NCBI GenBank assembly: GCA_029706075.1 | Contig: JAINUG010000259.1 | Span: 434,001-498,000, forward strand | Length of the DNA: 64,000 nt | Direction of reading: 5' to 3' | From: Aldrovandia affinis | Taxonomy: Eukaryota > Chordata > Actinopteri > Notacanthiformes > Halosauridae | Shown: positions 54,496 through 64,000 of the stretch, one piece after another | Layout of the letters: each line of letters opens with the position of its first letter | How positions within the stretch are numbered: the first letter of the stretch is position 1 | Made by a program: the position numbers and the translations under genes | The notes under the pieces: generated by a model | The model's database searches: none | What the model was told of the DNA's origin: nothing | Seen by the model: the letters and a program-made list of their open reading frames with translations, nothing else

Positions 54496-55447
54496 TGTTA
54501 CGTTCTGAGTGTCTGTTCGGTTTGTTTGTGTACTTTGTTTATTTTTCATTCTTCGAGTCATGTTTCTGTCACGTTCTGGTCCCTGTCTGTCTTTGTTCCG
54601 TTTATTTAGAGATCCACTCCTTGTCTTGTCATGCACTTCGGGAAGTTAAACATTTCGGGTTTTTTCCATCTTCGCTTATTATCTCGTTTTCTTCCTTCTT
54701 ACTTTCTAGATTACACTTTGTATATATTAGTTAGATGTATATAGTACTAACCAACTAATCTACTAACATTAGGGATTTAGATTAAGTTACTAACACTACT
54801 AATCACTAATTATCTCACGCTTCTGACTATCGCTGTCTTTCTCGCTTATTATCGTATCCCTGTTAGCTTTTCACTTTCCCTTTCATTCGCACGCAGCTTC
54901 TCTCTTTGCGTTCCTCCCCTTTAGCTATGCACGTGTCTGCCTGATCTCCCAGGTCGTTTATTGTCTATATGTTTGTATGTTTCCCAGTCCATGTCTTTCG
55001 TTTCCCCTCGTTATTCTATTAGCGAATCCCCTCGTTATTAGATTAATGATTCCCATTGTTTACACCTGTGTTCCTCCCCTCTCTCCTCCCAGTCACACCT
55101 GAGTCCTATTGTGTTCCCTTCCCTGCCTGTATATAAGTTCTATGTCTATGTTCTTTCCTGTTCTGTATTGATCTCTATTCCCTGAGCCTATTCTTCTAAA
55201 GCCAGAGTTTATCGTATTTCCCGAGACACCCCTTCTGTTACTACTCCGAGCCTGCCTATCGATTCTGTTTGTTTGCCTATCTGCCTACCTGTTTTGACTT
55301 TTTGGACTGCCTTTTTGTGACTACTCTCTGCTTTTTGATTCTGTACCTTCGCTATATCTGACTCCTGGTTTTGACCCCTGCTTCCCAATAAACAACTCTT
55401 TTGCCTAAGTCCTGATCTGCATCTGGGTCCTTATCCCGATTGTCACA
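54496..55447 (+). mobile_element. Solo LTR of another retrotransposon, 952 bp
   Basis: Begins TGTTACG and ends TTGTCACA, with the five-base duplication GGTAG at 54491-54495 and 55448-55452. It has a TATA box (CTGTATATAAG, about 55126-55136) and a polyadenylation signal (CAATAAAC, about 55387-55394) in the right order for U3, R and U5. No coding sequence. A partial relative is at 27570-28060. Confidence 0.82.
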
Positions 55448-55452
55448 GGTAG

Positions 55453-56819
55453 AGCTTAATACAGCGCTGTGGCTCATTGAAGGTTAGAATTGGACTGGAC
55501 TGGACAGGATTGGATTGGATTGTAACAAGCTGCTGCACACCTTCCATGGCAGTTACCATCAGTTAGAGTCAGCCTTGCATCAACACTATTTTCGAGCAGT
55601 GCCAACAGCAAGGGCAGAATAAGAGACTGTGCTGTTTTCTTATGTTGGTGTGCTGCATTGCTCTTTTTTTGTTGTAATGCACTGTGTTCACTTTGTATGT
55701 GCATTGTTTATAATGAGCTGTGGAGACATACGTATATCATTCTCTGAAGAGCAATACAATTGATATTGAAGCACAGCAGAATGCAGTCTTCTTGTATCGT
55801 GGAGATAAGGAAAGGCAAGTCAAGGGCTGACCCTTTATTACCACTGCTCTTAATTCATGCCCATTATTGTGCCTGCCATTTAGGAGACCCGTCTTTTAAG
55901 GGTTAACTTGTACGTACATCCCATCCTCCTCTGCCTCTCTGATTCCAGTTCCTCTTTTCTCTACCTGATCCATAAATCGACATCTCATGAGCTGCTGCTT
56001 GTGAAGCAGGCAGAGGGCTGCTGTGTGTCATTCAGCCATGGCCAGTAACCCCATCCATACCCAACATAAAAGGCTGGGCAGATCGAAAGAGAGATAGCAA
56101 AGTGTAGTTTAAATGAGTCACTGCAGCTGTGCTCAAACTGTGTTCAATGCTACAGGAAGACCTAGTCCTGAAGTGATACTCTTTTGTGGCTCGCTTTGAC
56201 TTGTAGGGCAGTTCACAGAACTATGCCCTGAAGTGACCCCAAAGAGTGTGAACTGTGTTTGTATTGCCAGCAGGGAGCCAACGGGTGAGAACAATGGTTT
56301 TGCCCCAGACGTCTCTCAGGCCCCACACTAATCCTGTCTCAGCAAAACAGGACACAGTGGGGGCTGTTCTCAAGACTTGACCACATCACTGAGTTTAATG
56401 TGTTATACTGTAAACTTCATCATTCACATGTACAGTATAAGCATGTTTGGTGTTGTTGGAGAGCTGATGTAATGAGCAGTGGGTTGGTGTCATTGATGAT
56501 GTGGTGCGGGTGGCGCTTACTGAGGATCTCAGAACACCGTTCAAAAGTGAACGGTGCAAATGCAAATGATCTGCGGTCAGCAGCCATCTGTGAGACTGGC
56601 AGTGTGATGCGCGTACAGAAACAGCACACGGAGTGGTTCCGTTTTACAGTGATTATGTCCTTATTTGGTGTTTGATGGTTTCTTTTGATGTGTAGGTATA
56701 TAGGGGGAAAAGTGGCATACATCATGGAGATTCGTACTACGAACTCCTGCGCAACTTGGCGTATAGCCGTTTTTGTATTCTTACGTTACGCAAATTCTGT
56801 TTGATGTTTTTCTGCAAGT
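55453..56819. other. No gene recognised
   Basis: Mixed sequence up to ERV copy 2; ORFs are short and without domains. Confidence 0.45.
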
Positions 56820-57392
56820 TGTTAGGTCGTGTATCAAAGGAGGCATTGAGGAGGCAAATACTAAGACCAATAATTCTTAACTCAGAATTTATTAGAGACA
56901 AGTAGAAAGTAACAGGAATCAAGCGAACTGCACAAATCTCTCAATTATTTGTCCAGCTCTCTTCCCGGGAAGCGCTTCCCCTCCGCCGTCTTGAAACTCT
57001 TCTTTAACTCAAAATCAGGTCTCTGCTGATTGGCTGACGTTTTCCCAGGTCCTCCAATCGCAAGCCACTTACGTCAGCCTGACTTTTTATCAGGAAGACT
57101 GTCCAATCAGCAAATAACATACGTCATCTGTTTAAGCCACTTACGTCAGCCTGACTTCCTATCAGTTCAGACTGTCCAATTAGCAACATCTGTCTATGGA
57201 GACAATGAGCCCTGTCTTCGGTCTTATCTTAACCTTGCTGATAAAACAGGTGCAAGAACTCAATAACAGAAACATGGCCCCCGAGCTAGTTTGCCACTTA
57301 CTAAAATACAATGGATCATAGAAAAGGAACATGAGCTCTGCACATTAATTCACAGTCAGGTCAGAATATAAACATACTAATAAATTCCCACA
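56820..57392 (-). repeat. 3' LTR of ERV copy 2
   Basis: 573 bp, about 106 bp longer than the LTRs of copy 1 because of extra sequence around 57118-57140, 57170-57230 and 57290-57370. It keeps the CTTACGTCA block twice and the TG and CA ends, but differs at many sites, so it comes from another sublineage. Confidence 0.88.
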
Positions 57393-58227
57393 ATTCCCTC
57401 CTTTGCTCACATTTATGGGAGCAACACAATTAAAGAGAGCAACTTGAGCTCCAGAAACAAAAGTTTCCCCATACTGTCTCAACATTATATACGCCTCTTA
57501 AACTGGAGGTGCGGGACTTGTATGCACTAACAGCAGGTTACATACAGGCCTTTGGTTAAATCAACCCTCTGGCTGGTCTTTTCGGCTCTTGAACCCGGCC
57601 GGCGTGTGCCTACTCAGTCCAACCTTTGGGCATGCTAATTTTACACAAAATTATCAATTTAGGCCTTTTAAGCATTCTGGCACAGCAAAGCAATGTCACC
57701 CCGAAGGCTCTACTCAGCCACTGGGAAAAACCTCTTTGGGTTAAAAGCCACACTGTCCTGGCTTGGCAGTGCTGCCAGTGGGAGTGTTTAAAGGAGCACT
57801 CAGCATCCGCTCTGAGCGAAACCAACCGGGTGTCTAAACAGCGAACCAGACCCCGCGTTTTACAATTTATCAGCATTTGCATCCTGGGATGCTACTATCA
57901 AGGGGCTTGGTATAGCACATGAGCCATTAAGCAAAGCGTCAGATCACATGGTTATTTCAACCTTTCAATATTAGAGATGGATTATACACTTAAGTTCTTG
58001 CTTAGAATATAAAGTTCCTTGGTAAGTATAGAGTGAATATAAAATAGGTGTAAAAATAAGTATAAAGTTACTTCTTAGTGAATGTTAACAATAGAAGTAG
58101 AAAACATTAGAATAATGCGACACCATACTTTCATTTTTCAATTTTTCCTCTTCTTCTTTTTGTTTTCTTAGCAACATTCATATAGACAGACAAACAAACA
58201 AACGAACAACAGATAGACAACATTCAT
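57393..58227 (-). other. Polypurine tract and 3' region of ERV copy 2
   Basis: Begins with the same AATTCCCTCCTTTGC context as copy 1 and stays nearly identical to 4906-5739, including the overlapping 90- and 98-codon ORFs (57610-57882 minus, 57626-57922 plus). Confidence 0.6.
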
Positions 58228-59759
58228 CTACTCCTCTTCCCACAGGTCAAACATCAGGTCAGGGTATGGGTCGACTCCGAACTCGTTGAAGTAGTACCAT
58301 GCTGCAAACTCAGGATCGCAGCGAAGTTCCCTGGTCAGGTTGTTTTGTTCCGGGCGGAATATCTCGGCCCAGTCCCAGCATCGCCATCCTGCTTCTGGCT
58401 CCTTCCCGTATCTGCAGTATGGATTTCCAATGGGGCAGTTCTCCGTGTAGGGTCCTGGCGGCTTCACCCAGGCTTTCTCCATCTCCCCAATTATCTGTGG
58501 ACACAAAATCTCAGCCGCCGCACTAGGCGTGCAACTTTGCCACTCAAAATCATTAGGGGCTAAGGTGGTAATACTAAGAGCGGGAAATATAGACAGTGCC
58601 CTGGGGGACCCCGCGTTCTCCAATGATCTCTCTCCCAACAGTACAGCCTGGTATTTTGGGGGCATGTCATCTCTGGCTGTCATGGCTCTATCAATTGTTT
58701 TAGTTACCAATGTTCGGATGCATGGTATACAACGCCTCCTAGTTATGTTCATCGTTGTACGTTGTAGTGAATCATGTTTATCCTATTCACATTTTTGTTG
58801 ACTGTTACCGGAAAAATAGCTGACCATAGGGGAAAACTCTCAAAGCCGGCCGCTACTTCATCTACAAGTTTGTATTCCACTTTTTGTTAATCTCAGAGTT
58901 GGTCGAGCTCCTGTGCATATCAGACAATCTTGCTGCCCTGCTTGGTTAGCAAGTTGTTCCACCTGTTCTATCCATGCATTGCTGTCTATGAACCCGGTTT
59001 CTAACCCCAGTCTAGTTTTGTAGGTTATCTTTTCTGTATCTAGTTTAATTACGGTATCTGGGGCTGACGTGGGTTTTTCCAATCGAGGAAGGCGGTCTGG
59101 GTGTACTTGTTGGGTGGTGTTAATAAGATCTATTCTGATTAAACCCATTGGATCCTTGCCCGATACGTCTACTCCCAAAACTACATAAAACGTGTTCCTG
59201 TTTTTGGGATTGCGCCGCTCACGCGCTTCCACTGCGCACCGTGACAAGTTTTCGGGTCATACCCTACCATTGGCCATGGATTAGTAATTCCCTGTTTGGT
59301 TGTCAGAACGATAGGGTTAACCCCTGACCTGTCAGTCGAAATCAACTCTCCTCTCTTCAGTCTTATGGCGTTCTGTATTTTTCCCCATTTATCATTTCCC
59401 AGAGTTACATGTTTCCCATAATTTGAACTGGTGGCCCAAAATACATCTGACCATGCACTGCACCATGATCCCGGGATGGGGTAACCCCATCTGAACTGAC
59501 ATCCATACACATCGTACCCTGTCCATGAGGCTTGCTTGCCTCCACAGTTTATTACTTTACATAAGTCGAATTGGAAGGTATTATCTTTATTCATGTCGGC
59601 TTTTATAATCACCTTTGCACCGCACGGATCTACATTGTCTGCGCCTTCAATCAGATTTGCACATGCCAAAATCACCATCGTTCCTAGCCTCAAATTTCCT
59701 CTCACATTTCTGGGTCCTCCTGCGAGTCTTGTTGCATTGTTCACTTCAAGTTCTCTCAT
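58228..59759 (-). pseudogene. env: env-like gene, frameshifted (ERV copy 2)
   Basis: Three open pieces: 59181-59759 (192 codons) has the N-terminus, with a hydrophobic signal-like stretch around residues 27-38 and many Cys and Trp residues; 58858-59247 continues with the C-L-I-C cluster; 58228-58752 forms the Cys/Trp-rich end. Breaks lie near 59200 and 58870. The breaks are partly different from copy 1. As there, no membrane anchor or CX6CC motif is seen. It would be the receptor-binding protein if the env assignment is right. Confidence 0.6.
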
Positions 59760-59796
59760 AGTTCAATACACATGTAAGCATCAATTTTATCATTCC

Positions 59797-60039
59797 TCAC
59801 TTGGCGAGTGCCAGCATTAGATCAAAGATGGTTTGATTGAACTCGAACTCTATGCTTGTAGGATAGCCTTGTTTTGGGAATGGTGTCATTATTGAGATAC
59901 CTACCATTGTTGTGATACTTACCACCAAAAGTCCTAATCCTGTAAGTACCATTAGTCCCACCTCCCTACAGTAGTCTGTGAAACTAAGCTCTTGTTTCCT
60001 CCTCCTTCTCTCCTCCTGAACTATTCCTAATTGTGTCAT
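59797..60039 (-). CDS. Short membrane-protein ORF ahead of env (ERV copy 2)
   Basis: 80 codons; from the basic cluster through the hydrophobic stretch to the stop it equals the copy 1 ORF (7394-7666), differing only before the basic cluster where an indel shifts the start. The stop lies 37 bp before the env-like ATG and in another frame. Confidence 0.5.
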   Translation of the reverse strand: MTQLGIVQEERRRRKQELSFTDYCREVGLMVLTGLGLLVVSITTMVGISIMTPFPKQGYPTSIEFEFNQTIFDLMLALAK

Positions 60040-60084
60040 TGTCCTCCTGATCTGGGTTATCTGGTGTCACTGCGTGTAGTTCTT

Positions 60085-60620
60085 TTAATCTGTTACTGGT
60101 TTGTGTGAGCGTGCGTGTGGGTGCGACTGTTTTGGAACAGTGTCCGTAGTGGTGCCAAACCGTATCTCCCTCCTTTGGACCCGAACAGCTCTGTCCGAAG
60201 CTTCAATCACCTGGTACGGTCCCGTCCAGGGTGATTCTATCTCCAAATGCGGTAGGTGATAGGCTTTTCCCATCTAGGTATTATTTCTCTACAAATTATT
60301 ATTATTTTTATTTTTATTTTATTTTTTCCACAGTTGTGCATCAATTTTTGAGGTAGGGTATGCTTCTACCCAACCTGAGAATGGGTCAATCATTACTAAA
60401 CAGCTCTTTTTCCCCTCACTTGCTGTGAGGTGGATGAAATCCATCATCCAAGATTCAAATAGTCAAAACATGTTAAACACCTTTTACAGATATATATATA
60501 TATATATTATTTTTATTTTTTATTTTTTTCACTCCAAATTGTATAACGTTTGTTTATCATATCTACCCTCTCTCCTTTTGAGACATGGCATATGCCATGA
60601 CTCAACTCTGCAGCTATGGT
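60085..60620 (-). pseudogene. pol: Integrase remnant (ERV copy 2)
   Basis: 60085-60273 is a 62-codon ORF with SPWTGPYQVIEASDRAVRVQ, the C-terminal domain. Core start (IDPFSGWVEA) is at about 60350-60400 and the zinc-binding part at about 60530-60620. The middle of the core is missing exactly as in copy 1. Confidence 0.72.
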
Positions 60621-61110
60621 AAACAAAGATCTCGGTAATACAGGTTTCTTTTCTGGGCCCACCTACAGGCCAGTTTTGTTCTCAGTACATTTTGATTCAC
60701 TTTTATCTGGTCCCTGCTTGTTGCATGTCTCTCAAGAGAGTGTCTGCAGCTGCTTCTTTGCAGCAGAGTCTGCGAATGCATTCCCCAGGGACACCTCATC
60801 TGTTCCTTTCGTCTGTGCTGCACATTTACCTCTCGTCAGTGATTTGGGTTTCTAAAATGTCACATCAGTTCCAGTATCAATGGTCGCTTTGATATTGGTT
60901 TCACTTGTTGAAGTCATTCTTTTTTCAGGATCTCACTTAGAAAGTTACTTCTGTGTCATGAATGGGTGTGTCCATTAACCCAGGGCGTGCTGCCACAGAC
61001 CTAGATGTTTCAGCTACACAATCATGAGGATCTCCATCCTCAGCAGTTGTCAGCAAGGTCGCCGGATTAAGTGTGGTGCATTTTACAATTGTTAGATTAG
61101 GCACTTAGTA
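60621..61110 (-). pseudogene. pol: RNase H remnant (ERV copy 2)
   Basis: Same two motif regions as copy 1 with further small deletions. Confidence 0.6.
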
Positions 61111-61289
61111 GAGTCACCATACAGCTCAGCTGTCTTGCTGGTGACAAGAATGTATGTTTTGTTTGCAGTAGTAATACAGAAACTACACGTGGTACCATCA
61201 GTGTCATTAGTTGGTATAATACTATGGTTTGTGAGGCTTTTACTGCTAATGCTGCTGCTTCTACAGCATGGCAGTCCTCGTGCTACAGG

Positions 61290-61700
61290 ATCCAGTTCTG
61301 TGGAGTAATAAGCAATTGGTCTTTGCTTACCTCCAAATTGTTTTACCCTGCTCAAAGGCTTCGTTGACTTCAGGAGTCCATTTGATTGGATCTCGAGCCT
61401 CCATTGGTTCGCTGTAAATACAATCTAACAGTGGCTGCATCAATTGTGCATAATTACACATCCAGGTTCGGCAGAAATTTATCATTCATAAAAAACCCAT
61501 CATGTTTTATTTTATTTTAGGCTTGGGCCTGCAGTATTGTGTGTCCCAGATATTTTACTTCTGGTCCACACCCCCCTTGCTTATCTCCTTGGCCTTGTGA
61601 GGCCGGAATGTCCAAACATGCCTTCTTCCGAGAAGGAGAGCAATTCAATATGTCGTCTACATACAGGAGGGGAAAAAAATCACAGATACTGCCAAATGCC
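61290..61700 (-). pseudogene. pol: Reverse transcriptase remnant with YVDD (ERV copy 2)
   Basis: YVDD at 61652-61663 and connection sequence at about 61340-61490. About 50 bp with the poly-T run of copy 1 are absent after 61537. Confidence 0.72.
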
Positions 61701-63500
61701 TAAAATGTAAAAATGTAAAATGTACATAGTACCGTGCAGATCAGATGGATCATTCATTTTTAGATTCTTCGCTGTCTACAATGAATGCGTCATTTTTTAC
61801 TTTTATTCTCTTTTTTTTTATTTTGACGCTTGAATGTTTGCAGAACATCATACAATACCTAATTATTTCTCTGATGTAAACTAGGATGGTCATCGGAAAG
61901 AGCTAACAGCATACTGTACGGTTCAAATTGCAGTTGTGTATGCATACAGGCACAGTAGCAAACAATGATATTTTTACAACCTTGGATTTCTGCCTGCACT
62001 CAAGTTTACTAGAATTCCAGTCAATTTCGGTCAACTATACATGGTGCCTAAACATCTCGTTTCGTTTATTTGCGGCATGTTCCAGAAACACTCAAATATT
62101 CAAAATGTCTTTAGTCAGGGGTAAGAAGAGAGCAGTGCTATATAAGAGTTTGCTGGGGCTGTCTGCTCGGACGGAATAAATTCACACAGTTGTGCATGAC
62201 TGGCAGTATATCAATTCCCATGTGTAATACCAATCTATCAATTGTATAGAATTTCCCAAAACTATTTCCAATAGTAGCCTACCTATACAAGTGACGTGAC
62301 TGACAACCCATTTTCGTCACATTCAATAGTAATTTTTTTTGTTTCATTTTAATTGGTCTTCCCTAGCCGTTCGCTCGAAGTGAATAGCATGTTCTATTAT
62401 CACTTGCAAACCCCCATCGTTATTATTTGCAGGTGGTTCAAGACCACTGGTAGCATTAAACACTTTTTTTTTAAACGGGTTAGGTACGCCATTATCATTT
62501 CGTTTTTATTTTGCACACAGTCTAACAATTTTACGTACACTTTTATTCACTCATACTCAGGCGCAATTGCATTCATGTCACATTCATTTTTTATTCACTC
62601 ATACTATGAATAAACACTCCACCTCTTAGAAAACAATTCCTCACAAGACTTGTCACTTTGATAAGTTCGTATCTTTTGGCAAGGCACACTGTTCTGACCT
62701 CTGTAGTTTAATTAACTCTCTGCAAAAACATTCCTAAGAAACACACAGCTTTGTGCCTATCTCTTTTGGCACAGCGCCACACCTTGTGCCAGCGTGAGAA
62801 GAGGTTCAAATACTATTTTGAACAGAAACAGAATTTCTCTATCAATCCCTCCTTTTTATGATTTTATCCCATATAGTCATAAAACATTTATCAAATACTT
62901 ACCCTCGAGCAGTAAGTGTCACATTACTCCGCCCAAATCCTCCTAAACTTCCTCCAGTCTGTACACTAGGGAACAGCTCCATGAGCGGGACTATTCTATT
63001 ACACTGGTGTCCCGCTTACCCCACCTAACATTAATTGTCCAGAAAACAGTCTCACCCTTTATCTCAGTTCAGGATGGTGTCATCCACCACAGACTCCGCA
63101 GTTTCCAATGTGGGGCTTCCAATCCTCCTACGAGAATAGAAGGGATGGGTTCCCTAACCATCTATGATGGTCCAGTGCACTGTTCCATTGGAATTGCTGC
63201 GGCCCATCTGATGGACGTTTATCATCTCATTAATTTAAAACTGGTTGTTTAATACTTGCTATTCAAAGGAAGCGAGACTGTGATCTTAAATTTGGAGGTT
63301 TTATAATTGCTTCGCATGAAGAACATCAGAGTATTTAAATAGTAATAATAATAATACATCTCTCTCCCTTGAGATCCCTTTTGGCTGTAGGAATTTCACC
63401 CATTCGCTTGAATTAAACCTTATTTATTTAGCGCCCCAAACACACGTTTTATCTTCCCAGCATCTGTGTTTTTCTATACATTGGGATGGGGTCCCTCTAA
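61701..63500 (-). other. Degenerate pol region of ERV copy 2
   Basis: No RT N-terminal motif. About 61985-62540 has no counterpart in copy 1; it includes a GCTATATAAGAG motif on the plus strand near 62138. From 62540 on the two copies agree again. Confidence 0.5.
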
Positions 63501-63595
63501 TTTACGAATCTCTTAATTGTCGATACTGTGGCCCCGTGTCAACCATAAATTCCATTTCGTTTTGTCCAAATTTTGCTTTAATCATTGGGGGAGTC
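63501..63595 (-). pseudogene. pro: Protease remnant with the same active-site break (ERV copy 2)
   Basis: V-D-T-G is encoded at 63532-63543 (minus) and is followed by the same one-base loss as in copy 1. Confidence 0.7.
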
Positions 63596-63736
63596 ATTAC
63601 GGGTACTTTCGCTGTGTGATGCTCTGGGCCCCGTCAATACAGGGGTTCCTCCTGTCCCCAATATTCCTGTACTGGTGCTTTACTGGTGGCCCTTGTGGCC
63701 TGGGACCTGCTGTCATACACTTCCTCACCTGACATG
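63596..63736 (-). pseudogene. gag: gag remnant with 638-bp deletion (ERV copy 2)
   Basis: Only the end and the very start of the copy 1 gag remain; they join at 63714/63715, corresponding to loss of 10998-11635 of copy 1, including the zinc knuckle. Confidence 0.8.
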
Positions 63737-64000
63737 TTTAACACCGTTCTTTGAGGTTACGTTAATTTGCAATCTATAGTTACACAAGTCTTAATCCAGT
63801 TATTTATTACTGCTTACTGCGGAGGTGTCCCTCCTGAAATATACTGTGTATTACGCGTAATAAACTAGGTTGTTATTTTATCTATATTTATCTTTATTTA
63901 GTAACGAACAATTCGCGCGTTCCTCTCTCTTTTTTTATTTTTATTTTTATTTAGAAATGTACACGAGCGAATGACTCACTGTGTTACAAAACTGTACCGA

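Larger units (their letters stand above)
56820..64000 (-). mobile_element. Endogenous retrovirus, copy 2 (cut by window end)
   Basis: Same family and orientation as copy 1 and closely similar over its visible 7.2 kb. From left: 3' LTR, polypurine tract, 3' region, env-like ORFs, membrane-protein ORF, integrase, RNase H, RT and protease remnants, and a gag reduced by a 638-bp deletion. The 5' end and 5' LTR lie beyond 64000. Confidence 0.92.

Overview
This is a repeat-dominated stretch of vertebrate genome, most likely a ray-finned (teleost) fish. The clues are L2- and CR1-type LINEs with their typical fish 3' tails, several Tc1/mariner elements, hAT elements, a tRNA-type SINE, Ty3/gypsy and retrovirus-like LTR elements, long (TG)n microsatellites and large gene-free AT-rich tracts. 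I see no prokaryotic genes, CRISPR array, tRNA gene or rRNA gene. Nearly everything readable as protein belongs to a transposon and is broken. Host coding sequence is limited to a few candidates: a MADF-domain piece near 2.1-2.5 kb, a possible first coding exon at 15.76-15.94 kb, and two weaker ones at 22.26 and 27.16 kb.

Layout. 0-4.4 kb: SINE with a 14-bp target duplication, a CpG/GC-box promoter-like patch, the MADF fragment, and a 1.25-kb DNA transposon with perfect 26-bp inverted ends. 4.4-15.3 kb: a whole endogenous retrovirus (ERV copy 1, minus strand) with two 467-bp LTRs differing at one seen position, a 4-bp target duplication, a tRNA-Trp type primer site, and decayed gag, pro, pol and env. 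16.6-21.8 kb: a solo LTR (here 'family X', minus) split by a 198-bp hAT-type MITE and by a complete 4.38-kb Ty3/gypsy element (minus) whose two 242-bp LTRs look identical. 22.7-24.2 kb: internally deleted hAT element. 24.3-27.1 kb: element with long inverted arms holding a cysteine-rich ORF and two L2 pieces. 27.6-34 kb: LTR fragment, deleted Tc1, microsatellite, perfect hairpin, L2 fragments. 34-37.5 kb: a Tc1-type element interrupted by a second family-X LTR expanded by tandem repeats to 2.36 kb. 37.5-44.1 kb: Tc1 remnants, a LINE 3' end and long stretches without recognisable content. 44.1-46.7 kb: decayed CR1-type LINE (minus). 47.2-52.1 kb: nearly full-length L2-type LINE (plus) carrying the third family-X LTR inside its RT domain. 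54.5-55.4 kb: a solo LTR of another family with 5-bp target duplications. 56.8 kb to the window end: ERV copy 2, same family and orientation as copy 1, running off the right edge.

The window reads as a nested insertion history rather than a set of cooperating genes. Three family-X LTRs were dated relative to other elements by nesting, and the two ERV copies share the same pol deletions and the same one-base break inside the protease active site. This suggests that the family spread as already defective copies moved by proteins from an intact relative. I found no clear previously undescribed molecular system. The observations most worth following are the family-X LTRs with their variable internal tandem arrays, the shared ERV defects together with a conserved short membrane-protein ORF ahead of env, and the unassigned transposon with five-base target duplications.
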